DNA from: Actinomycetota bacterium
GTDB taxonomy: Bacteria > Actinomycetota > Actinomycetes > Actinomycetales > Microbacteriaceae
Assembly: GCA_009704155.1 (NCBI GenBank)
Contig: WLES01000054.1
Location: 1 to 6,241, forward strand
DNA length: 6,241 nt
Reading direction: 5' to 3'
In this document: positions 1-6,124 of the stretch, in pieces
Numbering within the stretch: position 1 is the first letter of the stretch
Layout of the letters: each line of letters starts with the position of its first letter
Translations under genes and position numbers: made by a program
The notes under the pieces: generated by a model
What the model was told of the DNA's origin: nothing
The model's database searches: none
Seen by the model: the letters and a program-made list of their open reading frames with translations, nothing else

Positions 1-22
1 TCACGACCTGGTTGGTGCTCAT
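1..22 (-). CDS. 5' end of an unidentified gene (partial, 7 codons)
   Basis: The minus strand reads a clear ribosome binding site followed by ATG at 22-20 and then codons for MSTNQVV before the window ends. Seven residues are too few to identify a product, and I do not assign a function. The gene is on the same strand as the peptide-importer operon but is separated from it by the oppositely oriented PH-domain gene. One possibility worth testing is that it encodes the ATP-binding subunit missing from that operon, but nothing in these seven residues shows it. Its start codon lies only 29 bp from the divergent PH-gene start. Confidence 0.6.
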
Positions 23-25
23 CGT

Positions 26-33
26 TCCACCTT
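26..33 (-). promoter_or_regulatory. Ribosome binding site of the left-edge gene
   Basis: The minus strand reads AAGGTGGA, a near match to the anti-Shine-Dalgarno complement, three bases before the ATG at 22-20. It supports a real minus-strand start here even though only seven codons are visible. Confidence 0.6.
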
Positions 34-51
34 CGTGCCAGCATTGTTGAC

Positions 52-627
52 ATGACGACGTTCGTGTCCCGCTCCGGCAGAGTTCTCAGCGTGGTCACCG
101 TTGCTGTTTTCGGATTGGCTGTTGGAACAACACTGTTCCCCTTCACAGCAGACGGCTTCATTCGCAGCGTCGCGGTTTTTGGCTTTCTCACGGTCGCCGT
201 TTACGCCGCCTTCTGGCGTCCACGACTTGACGTCACCGACGAGGGTGTCGTTGTGACCAACGTTTTCGCAACACACACCGTCGACTGGGGAGCCGTCCAC
301 CTGATCGACACCAAGTGGGGACTCACGCTGTGGGTCACTGGACGACGAATTTCCGTCTGGGCCGCACCCGCACCCGGACGGTACACAACTTTCACCGCTA
401 GCCGTGACCTCGGTGAGCATTTGCCCGAGTCCACCTACCTCGCGGGCACTGTCCGACCTGGTGATCTCGCGTCCACTGAGTCCGGCGGAGCAGCAGCTGT
501 CGTCAGACGACAGTGGGAGCGACGCTCGCCCGACGACGGTCGAGTGGTCACCACGTACTCCGTCGGCATCGCGGTAGCTCTTGGAGTCACCGGGTTGTGC
601 GCAGCACTCGCCTTGTTCACGACTTAG
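52..627 (+). CDS. Membrane-anchored bacterial PH-domain protein
   Basis: This 191-residue protein has two hydrophobic segments near the N terminus (about residues 11-31 and 36-54), then a beta-rich stretch at about 57-104 that opens with PRLDVTDEGVVVTN and continues with a Trp-containing VDWGAVHLID segment. That pattern is typical of the short bacterial PH domains (bPH_6-like) in actinobacterial membrane proteins. A linker rich in Gly, Arg and Asp follows, then a third hydrophobic segment at about 167-189. Such proteins sit in the cytoplasmic membrane with the PH fold probably facing the cytoplasm; their biochemical role is not established. ATG at 52 is the likely start, but no Shine-Dalgarno precedes it, so translation may be leaderless or nearly so. 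GTG at 64 is an alternative. The gene converges with oppC, with two bases between the stop codons. Confidence 0.75.
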   Translation: MTTFVSRSGRVLSVVTVAVFGLAVGTTLFPFTADGFIRSVAVFGFLTVAVYAAFWRPRLDVTDEGVVVTNVFATHTVDWGAVHLIDTKWGLTLWVTGRRISVWAAPAPGRYTTFTASRDLGEHLPESTYLAGTVRPGDLASTESGGAAAVVRRQWERRSPDDGRVVTTYSVGIAVALGVTGLCAALALFTT

Positions 628-629
628 CA

Positions 630-1700
630 TCATCGCGAAAACCCTCCGCTCATGATTTCTCGGAATTGAGCGGGCAGACTTGCCGTCTTGGGCATGCGGC
701 GCTGGCGCGGATCGAACGCGTCGCGGAGTCCGTCACCGACGAAGTTGATGCACAGCGCAATCACGACAATGAAGAAGCCGGGCCACCAGAAGAGCCACGG
801 ACGGGTCTTGAACGCTTCGTTGTACTCAGAAATAATCTGGCCGAGCGAGATGTCGGGTGCTGTAATTCCGAACCCGAGGAACGAGAGGGCTGTTTCGGTC
901 AGGATCGCGGCGCTCATGAGAAGTGTCGCGTTGACGACGACAACCCCGATTGAGTTTGGCAGGATGTGTCGGAAGATAATTCGGAAATTTGTCGCACCGG
1001 CCACGCGCGCGGCGTCGACAAACTCGCGTTCTCGAAGGGCGAGGAATTCACCTCGAACCAGACGCGCTAAACCAGTCCACGACACCAACCCGAGAAGAAT
1101 GCCCAGCGACAGGGCGTTTCCGCCAACCGTCCGTCCGAGAACGGCACCGAGGATGAGTCCGGGAATGATGATGATGACATCGGTCATACGCATCAAGAGG
1201 CTGTCGAGCCACCCGCGGAGGAAGCCAGCGAGTGCTCCAACTACGACGCCGATAACGGTTGCGAGGGTTCCGATGAGGGTCACAACGGTGAGCGACTGCT
1301 GAATTCCGCGCATGACGCGCGCAAAGATGTCCTTACCCAGTGTGTCTTGACCGAAAGGGTGCTGCCATGACGGCAACCCGCCCGGAGTGGTGATGGGGTA
1401 GTTCTCGTACCAGTTGTATTGCCACCAACCGGGAATCCTGAATCCGTCGAGAACAATTCGTCCTGCGTCAAAATCTGCAGCGAGCTTCCCTGTTCCACCG
1501 ATGATGGTCCCGACCGAGGTAAACGCGAGCAGGACGACAAGTCCCAGAATAATCAGGCTCGTCACGGCGGCGCGGTGTTGGAGGAAGCGGCGTCGAACAA
1601 CCGTGGAGAGACTAAGCCCTTCGACTTGGCGTTGCTCGATCGTCAACTCTTGCAGTGCAAGTTGCTCTGTGTTGGGCGTTCTGTCTCGTTTTTGTGCCAT
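630..1700 (-). CDS. oppC: Peptide ABC transporter permease, OppC/DppC type
   Basis: This 356-residue inner-membrane permease is one half of the channel of a peptide/nickel-class ABC importer. A cytoplasmic N-terminal stretch of about 43 residues precedes the first membrane segment (about 44-63). The periplasm-side loop ends in HPFGQDTLGKDIFARV (114-129), the hallmark of the OppC/DppC branch. Five further hydrophobic segments lie at about 135-160, 172-190, 195-212, 250-275 and 302-322. The EAA loop that contacts the ATPase is at 227-249 (FVDAARVAGAT, then HILPN). The C terminus carries the usual GDGLRDAFDPRQRR (322-335) plus about 20 residues. ATG at 1700-1698 follows the oppB stop by three bases (TAA GCC ATG), and GGAG at 1713-1710 gives correct spacing, so translation is probably coupled. 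The gene is last in its operon: no ATPase gene follows. The precise substrate cannot be told from the permease; dppC or gsiD-like names are alternatives. Confidence 0.93.
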   Translation of the reverse strand: MAQKRDRTPNTEQLALQELTIEQRQVEGLSLSTVVRRRFLQHRAAVTSLIILGLVVLLAFTSVGTIIGGTGKLAADFDAGRIVLDGFRIPGWWQYNWYENYPITTPGGLPSWQHPFGQDTLGKDIFARVMRGIQQSLTVVTLIGTLATVIGVVVGALAGFLRGWLDSLLMRMTDVIIIIPGLILGAVLGRTVGGNALSLGILLGLVSWTGLARLVRGEFLALREREFVDAARVAGATNFRIIFRHILPNSIGVVVVNATLLMSAAILTETALSFLGFGITAPDISLGQIISEYNEAFKTRPWLFWWPGFFIVVIALCINFVGDGLRDAFDPRQRRMPKTASLPAQFREIMSGGFSR

Positions 1701-1703
1701 GGC

Positions 1704-3254
1704 TTATTTCTCCGTGACGCGAATGCGGGGGTCGAGGGCGGAATAGGCGAGGTCGGCAAAGATGTTGAACACAACAGCCGCTATTCCCGTAACAAGGAAC
1801 ACACCCATCACGAGGTTGACGTCGACGCTGCGAAGGCCCTGGTTGAACAGGGCACCCATTCCCTGCCAGGCGAACACACGTTCAGTGATGATTGCACCAC
1901 CAATGACTGCACCGAAATCAAACGCGACGATCGTGGCGATCGGAATCATCGTGTTTCGGAAGGCGTGGCGCATGATGACCGTCGTCTCGGGGAGGCCTTT
2001 TGCGCGAGCGGTGCGGACATAGTCCTGATTGAGGACTTCGAGGAGAGTCGCGCGGGTGTAACGCGTGTAGCCGGCGATCGAGATGATCATGAGCGCGGCG
2101 GTGGGGAGCACGAGGTGAGTTGCGGAGTCCAGCATCCGGAGCCACGTGTCCTCGTGATTCGTCAGTGCTGGGGTAGTTGCACCAATCGTCGAGATCACAC
2201 CGGTGCGAAGCGGAATGAGCTGCGTGTACTCGCTCCAGCGCAGGAACATCTGGTCAACAACGAGTGGAACCGTGGCGAGCGCACCGGTGACTGCAGCGAC
2301 CCGAATCGCTTCTCGTCGATCGTCACCACCGAGGAAGAAACCGGCGAGGGCACCAATTCCGGCGAGGATGCCAGCGACGAGCAGAATTGTCCACCCGGTA
2401 TTGACGTAGAAGAACAAGAACTGGAATGGGAACCACAGCGCGATGACTGCGACGACAATCGCGCCAACAGACATCTGCAGGGTCCGCTTGGTCAGATTGG
2501 ACGTGACAAACAGCATGATCAGCGCATTGCCAATCGTGAAAAGCGCGACGCCAACAATTCCAATCGACGGCGTGACGAACCAGTCGGTGAGGTCAAGCAC
2601 GATGAGCGTGACAGCAATCAAAACAAAGGTTCCGCCAGCAGCCTTGAGTCGCGTTAGGACGTGGCCGCCAACGACTGCCGAGGCGACGAAGGCAAGCACC
2701 GCGGCTATCGCGATCGCTATCCACCACGGTATCGACGGATCACCGAGGAACGCGTTGAATCGGATTGCTCCGAACTCCTTGAGAAGAACGGCAACCCAGA
2801 AGATCGGCAGCGAGTAAAAGATAAAGGCGGCGAACGTGATTGTGTAGTCGTATCCGCTGTACTGACGAAGAGCGGTCGTCATACCGATGGCAACACCGAA
2901 CAAAATGGAAAGAACTGTTGCAAGCATCACAAGCGAAAGCGTTGACTGCATCGCGTTGCCGAGTGCATTGGCAACGGGCTCATCGCCGCGCGCAACCGAA
3001 ATGCCCAAATCGCATCGGCCGATCACGCAGCTCGCCGCACCACCGAGCCACTTGAAGTATCTAAAGAATGGTGGGGTGTCAAGATCGAGTTTTTCAATGA
3101 GGGTCTGCATCTTGGCGACAGACTGTGGGTCTTTCGACGTCCTGAGATCAGCAAGTGGATCGCCAGAGTTCGCCGTCAGCATGTAGACGACAAACGACGC
3201 CACCAACAACACGGCAAGCGTTGCGAGCAAACGCCGCGAAACGAAACTAATCAT
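1704..3254 (-). CDS. oppB: Peptide ABC transporter permease, OppB/DppB type, with enlarged membrane domain
   Basis: This 516-residue permease pairs with OppC. Family members are usually about 310-340 residues. The standard parts are present: first membrane segment (about 8-27), the extracytoplasmic loop, two segments at about 101-125 and 140-158 (ending SLPIFWVAVLLKEFGA), then HLVLPTAALMI with AGYTRYTRATLLEVL (380-407), the EAA loop DYVRTARAKGL to HAFRN (411-434), and the C-terminal segments ending in SALDPRIRV. Inserted in the outer loop after the third segment is a region at about 175-345 with roughly six more hydrophobic stretches, which keeps topology even. From memory, permeases of about 500 residues of this kind occur in other Microbacteriaceae. 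Two cysteines, C76 and C81, sit in the first outer loop. ATG at 3254-3252 is preceded by AGGAAG with rather short spacing. It is second in the operon, 137 bp after the lipoprotein gene. Confidence 0.92.
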   Translation of the reverse strand: MISFVSRRLLATLAVLLVASFVVYMLTANSGDPLADLRTSKDPQSVAKMQTLIEKLDLDTPPFFRYFKWLGGAASCVIGRCDLGISVARGDEPVANALGNAMQSTLSLVMLATVLSILFGVAIGMTTALRQYSGYDYTITFAAFIFYSLPIFWVAVLLKEFGAIRFNAFLGDPSIPWWIAIAIAAVLAFVASAVVGGHVLTRLKAAGGTFVLIAVTLIVLDLTDWFVTPSIGIVGVALFTIGNALIMLFVTSNLTKRTLQMSVGAIVVAVIALWFPFQFLFFYVNTGWTILLVAGILAGIGALAGFFLGGDDRREAIRVAAVTGALATVPLVVDQMFLRWSEYTQLIPLRTGVISTIGATTPALTNHEDTWLRMLDSATHLVLPTAALMIISIAGYTRYTRATLLEVLNQDYVRTARAKGLPETTVIMRHAFRNTMIPIATIVAFDFGAVIGGAIITERVFAWQGMGALFNQGLRSVDVNLVMGVFLVTGIAAVVFNIFADLAYSALDPRIRVTEK

Positions 3255-3276
3255 GACTTCCTACCGACAACCTCAT

Positions 3277-3290
3277 TGTTGATTTCAACA
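3277..3290. repeat. Small perfect palindrome upstream of oppB
   Basis: The sequence TGTTGA-TT-TCAACA is a perfect 6-bp inverted repeat with a two-base centre, lying 23-36 bp upstream of the oppB start. It could be a regulator operator or a weak mRNA hairpin; its short arms mean chance is also plausible. A TAGGAT hexamer on the minus strand (3304-3299), just upstream of it, fits an actinobacterial -10 box, but I see no convincing -35 partner. Confidence 0.3.
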
Positions 3291-3336
3291 GTCCTGCAAT
3301 CCTAGCCGCGCCGTTCTATTCCGTCTCCCCACCAAC

Positions 3337-3373
3337 GGCGAAGGGCCGGGCGAATACTCGCCCGGCCCTTGCC
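3337..3373 (-). terminator. Strong hairpin between oppA and oppB
   Basis: Bases 3341-3353 and 3358-3370 form a perfect 13-bp GC-rich stem (AAGGGCCGGGCGA and its complement) with a four-base loop; allowing one bulge adds three more pairs out to 3337 and 3373. It starts about 20 bases after the oppA stop codon. On the minus strand no run of T follows the stem (the next bases are CGCCGTTGG), so it is not a canonical intrinsic terminator. It may be an actinobacterial terminator lacking a U-tract, causing partial read-through, or a 3' stabilising structure. Either would give more lipoprotein than permease, as is common in binding-protein operons. Confidence 0.75.
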
Positions 3374-3391
3374 TTAGTGCGTTGGCTCCGA

Positions 3392-5200
3392 TTACTCGGC
3401 TACCGCCACGGGTGCCCACTGCCAGAAGTTCCAGAAGTAGGACGTCGAGAGCGGGTTAGGTGCGATTCCGGATGTTCCGTTGTCCCACCAGGTGAGGCCA
3501 GGGAACTGGAAGATCGGCAGCGTTGCTGCGTCACCAAACAGGTCTGCCTCGACTGCAGTCTGGAGCTCGGCCTGCTTCGCAGGGTCAAGTTCCGTCTCGA
3601 GAGCCGACAGGTTAGCGTCGACGTTCTCGTTCGTGTAGTCCTGGAAGTTGGAAGGCTTTCCGGTACCGTACTGCTGGTCGTTACCCGTGATTGCGAGGCT
3701 CGAGGAGCTCCACGCGAAGATAACTGCATCGTGTGGGTTGATCTCGAAGACACTCGGGTCGGTGAACTCCCAGTTGGGCTCGCTCGTGTCAATCACGTTG
3801 AAGCCGGCCTGGAGTGCGTTCGCCTGGATCAGTTCGAATTCCTGACCACGACGGACGTTGCCCTCGGGGTACCAGAACTTAACGCTGATCGGTGCGGAGA
3901 CACCAGCTTCAGCGAGAATGCCCTTGGCCTTCTCAATGCGCTCTGCGTCCGTTCCACCGTAGAAGTCCGAACCGTTTCCAGCAACGATGGTGTCGTAGTT
4001 GGGCGATCCGGGGATCGTCATCAACGAGTTACGAAGCTCAGCGTTGGGGTTGAGCGGCTTGATGATGGTCTCGAGGATTTGCTCACGCGGGATCGACAGC
4101 AAGAATGCCTGACGAACTGCGAGTGCCTTGTCCTCGTCGCCACCGTAGGTCGCGGGGTCGAACGGTCCACCGTTGTTGAACGTGAGGTCGATGTGCTCGA
4201 ACGCAGCCTCGTCGCCGCCGACGAAGTCACCGTTTGCGAGTGCTTCGACGAGCGCAAGGAGGTCAGCCGTTGGCTGTCCTGATGCGACCTGAACGTCACC
4301 GTTGTCGACCGCCTGAACAGCAGCGGTCGGGTCACCGATTTCGCGGATGGTGATTCGTTCGTACTTCGGCGAGGGGCCCCAGGTGTAGAGGGGGTTGGCA
4401 ACGAGAGTCACGTACTCATCTGCAACGACTTCCTCAACACGGTATGCACCGTTCGAAAGGAAGACGTTCTTCTGAGCACCGGCGGTGGGGTCGGTGTCCT
4501 CTGCGGTTGCATCGGTGACCTGGTAACCGGTGTTCCATGCCTCAGCAACGGGTGCAAGCCACTCGGTGTCACCGTTGGTGACAGCCTCGATGAACTTGGC
4601 CTTTGCTTCGTTGGCGTCGGTGATCTCGGGGTACGCCATCATGACGGTTCCGTGAGCCGAGACACCAACACCGAAGTTGATCTCCCAGTCGACGTATGCC
4701 TTGTCGTAAGAGAATTCGAGGGTACGGCCAGAAACCGTGGGGAGCGTCGACGCGAGGTCATCGCGAGGAGCTGCGTGGAGGAAGAGGTACTCGTCATCGG
4801 CGTTCTTGAAGTAGCCGAAACCAGTTACCCATGCGAGGAGCATGTCTGCACCGTCAACTGCAACGCCATCCGACCACTTAACAGCGTCGTTGATGGTGTA
4901 CTTGACCGTGAGGGGCTCGTCGCTGGTCTTCTCATACGAACCGAACTCTTCGCTCAGCAAGAGCGCAGGGGTGTTGTCGTAGTAGTTGAAGCCTGAGTTG
5001 GCAACATACGACGGAAGCAAGTTTGCAACGTTGTTGCCACTCGCTGACGACGCGTTGAACTCAGACGCGATGTCATTCCAGGCGACCGTAATGGACGTAC
5101 CTTCGATGACCTCGGACTGGTAAGGCAGTGCACATCCAGAGAGGACAAGTGCGCCCGCTCCGATGACAGCTGCCGAAGCGAGAATTCGCTTAGATTTCAC
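3392..5200 (-). CDS. oppA: Peptide ABC transporter substrate-binding lipoprotein (SBP_bac_5)
   Basis: This 602-residue lipoprotein is the extracytoplasmic binding component of the importer. The N terminus MKSKR is followed by a hydrophobic signal segment and the lipobox LSGC (20-23), so C23 should be lipidated after signal peptidase II cleavage. The family signature YTINDAVKWSDGVAVDGADM (101-120) is clear, and NGAYRVEE (250-257), the IREIGDPTAAVQAVDNGDV stretch (286-303) and AVRQAFLLSIPREQI (361-375) fit the usual SBP_bac_5 lobes. It ends with an aromatic FWNFWQW motif (589-595). The start is GTG at 5200-5198, chosen because an ideal AGGAGG lies six bases upstream and the signal peptide begins there. 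Stop is TAA at 3394-3392. It is first in the operon with oppB and oppC. The ligand is probably a peptide by family, but the class also binds nickel, sugars and other solutes, so the exact substrate is unknown. Confidence 0.93.
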   Translation of the reverse strand: MKSKRILASAAVIGAGALVLSGCALPYQSEVIEGTSITVAWNDIASEFNASSASGNNVANLLPSYVANSGFNYYDNTPALLLSEEFGSYEKTSDEPLTVKYTINDAVKWSDGVAVDGADMLLAWVTGFGYFKNADDEYLFLHAAPRDDLASTLPTVSGRTLEFSYDKAYVDWEINFGVGVSAHGTVMMAYPEITDANEAKAKFIEAVTNGDTEWLAPVAEAWNTGYQVTDATAEDTDPTAGAQKNVFLSNGAYRVEEVVADEYVTLVANPLYTWGPSPKYERITIREIGDPTAAVQAVDNGDVQVASGQPTADLLALVEALANGDFVGGDEAAFEHIDLTFNNGGPFDPATYGGDEDKALAVRQAFLLSIPREQILETIIKPLNPNAELRNSLMTIPGSPNYDTIVAGNGSDFYGGTDAERIEKAKGILAEAGVSAPISVKFWYPEGNVRRGQEFELIQANALQAGFNVIDTSEPNWEFTDPSVFEINPHDAVIFAWSSSSLAITGNDQQYGTGKPSNFQDYTNENVDANLSALETELDPAKQAELQTAVEADLFGDAATLPIFQFPGLTWWDNGTSGIAPNPLSTSYFWNFWQWAPVAVAE

Positions 5201-5206
5201 TGTTTA

Positions 5207-5212
5207 CCTCCT
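5207..5212 (-). promoter_or_regulatory. Consensus ribosome binding site of oppA
   Basis: The minus strand reads CTAGGAGGTAAACA immediately before GTG. AGGAGG is a perfect Shine-Dalgarno at a spacing of six bases, and it decides the GTG start. Such a strong site fits the high expression usual for binding proteins. Confidence 0.85.
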
Positions 5213-5267
5213 AGAAAGCGTGGTTTTTTGCGTCACATGTTTTGCGACCCACGCCGTGATGAATCCA

Positions 5268-5295
5268 ACACTATTGCCGATAGCGTTGAGAATAA
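5268..5295 (-). promoter_or_regulatory. Candidate oppA promoter
   Basis: On the minus strand TTATTC (5295-5290) is followed after 16 bases by TAGTGT (5273-5268), which fits the actinobacterial TANNNT -10 pattern with a poor -35. It would give a 5' leader of roughly 60 bases. The leader contains TTTTGCG twice when read on the plus strand (5226-5232 and 5240-5246). The match is weak and no operator or riboswitch fold is recognisable. Confidence 0.3.
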
Positions 5296-5313
5296 AACCA
5301 CGATGGATACGGT
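5286..5313 (+). promoter_or_regulatory. Candidate promoter of the CPBP gene
   Basis: TTGAGA (5286-5291) and TACGGT (5308-5313) are separated by 16 bases and resemble sigma-70 -35 and -10 boxes, placing a start site near 5320 and a leader of about 50 bases. It overlaps the candidate oppA promoter on the other strand, so the two divergent units may compete for polymerase or share control. Pattern match only. Confidence 0.35.
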
Positions 5314-5351
5314 TCGGTAACGAAAACGCCTTCCGTGCTGCGCACGAAAGT

Positions 5352-5358
5352 GGAGGGG
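5352..5358 (+). promoter_or_regulatory. Ribosome binding site of the CPBP gene
   Basis: GGAGGGG ends ten bases before the ATG at 5369, a good Shine-Dalgarno at acceptable spacing, and supports that start. Confidence 0.7.
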
Positions 5359-5368
5359 ACACAAGAAA

Positions 5369-6124
5369 ATGGCACGAATCAAGTGGGAAATCGCTATTGT
5401 TCTCGCGTTGTCATACGGCATGTCGGCCCTCTATTCGCTCGTTCGAATTGTTAATCGTTTGCTCGACACAGCACCTCTCGGCGCTCAAACAGCGACGTTG
5501 AACCGGCCCCTGGCACAGCAGGAATTCTTTGATCTCATTTTTCAACTGCTCGGAGTTGCGAGCGGACTGGCACCGGTTGCCCTCGTTTTATGGCTCGTGT
5601 GGCGTGACCGAAAACCCCACTTTGCCGACATCGGCCTTGGACGGAATGCCGGCGAGCGCCGTGTCGGTCGGGAGCTTCTCGCGGGTGTCGGTCTTGCCGC
5701 AGCCATCGGCATTCCCGGAATTGGTGTTTACCTTGCCGCCAAAGCGCTCAACCTTGGCGTCACCATTGTCCCGACAGAACTCGACGCTCACTGGTGGACG
5801 ATTCCCGTGTTGCTCTTGTGGGCACTTCGCGCGGGGCTCGGCGAAGAGATTGTCGTTGTCGGATACTTATTCACGCGTTTGCGTCAGCTCGGCTGGGCAC
5901 CCTGGGTGATTGTTGTGTCAGCCGCAGTCCTCCGCGGGACCTACCACCTTTATCAGGGGTTTGGCGGTTTCCTCGGAAACATCGCCATGGGGTTAATTTT
6001 CGGGGCGATTTATGCGCGCACGAAGCGGCTTCTGCCGCTTATCACGGCACACGTCGCGATTGACACGGTCGCTTTCGTCGGATACCCGACGGCCGTCGCC
6101 CTGTTTCCCGACGTTTTCGCCTAG
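5369..6124 (+). CDS. CPBP-family intramembrane protease-like protein (Rce1-like, ABI)
   Basis: This 251-residue polytopic membrane protein has hydrophobic segments at about 8-28, 54-78, 104-125, 143-165, 177-190, 202-217 and 224-240. The CPBP (Rce1/ABI) motifs appear in order: a di-glutamate [10 protein letters not shown] (158-167), [10 protein letters not shown] with H193 (188-197), and HVAID with H228 and D232. E159, E160, H193 and H228 are the expected catalytic or metal-binding positions. The Arg of the canonical EExxxR motif is V164 here, a form I recall from other actinobacterial members. Family roles include processing of prenylated proteins in eukaryotes and bacteriocin self-immunity in some bacteria, but most bacterial members are uncharacterised. 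ATG at 5369 has a good ribosome binding site. The gene is divergent from oppA and converges with gcvP, sharing a CTAG at the two stop codons. The substrate is unknown. Confidence 0.88.
   Translation: MARIKWEIAIVLALSYGMSALYSLVRIVNRLLDTAPLGAQTATLNRPLAQQEFFDLIFQLLGVASGLAPVALVLWLVWRDRKPHFADIGLGRNAGERRVGRELLAGVGLAAAIGIPGIGVYLAAKALNLGVTIVPTELDAHWWTIPVLLLWALRAGLGEEIVVVGYLFTRLRQLGWAPWVIVVSAAVLRGTYHLYQGFGGFLGNIAMGLIFGAIYARTKRLLPLITAHVAIDTVAFVGYPTAVALFPDVFA

Noticed and set aside
497..513. Inverted repeat CTGTCGT-CAG-ACGACAG inside the PH gene, possible oppC terminator
   Set aside because: Seven-base arms, no T-run on either side, fully within coding sequence and about 120 bases past the oppC stop; too weak to call.
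19..633. Minus-strand ORF of 204 codons antisense to the PH gene
   Set aside because: Low-complexity Ser, Gly and Asp-rich product with no family features; the plus strand has the membrane segments and PH-type strands.
1419..2657. Long plus-strand ORF (412 codons) antisense to oppB and oppC
   Set aside because: The product is extremely rich in charged residues with no recognisable motif, and both permeases on the other strand have clear family motifs. It is a codon-composition shadow.
3377..4282. Plus-strand ORF of 301 codons antisense to oppA
   Set aside because: It runs across the hairpin and the oppA 3' end, shows no domain pattern, and its residues mirror oppA codon bias.
5201..5368. 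Riboswitch or small RNA in the oppA/CPBP divergent intergenic region
   Set aside because: Only weak promoter-like hexamers and a short TTTTGCG repeat were seen; no known riboswitch core or stable fold could be recognised.
6023..6040. Inverted repeat AAGCGGC-TTCT-GCCGCTT near the CPBP 3' end, possible gcvP terminator
   Set aside because: It lies in coding sequence, has short arms and no U-tract in the gcvP direction; plausible but unsupported.
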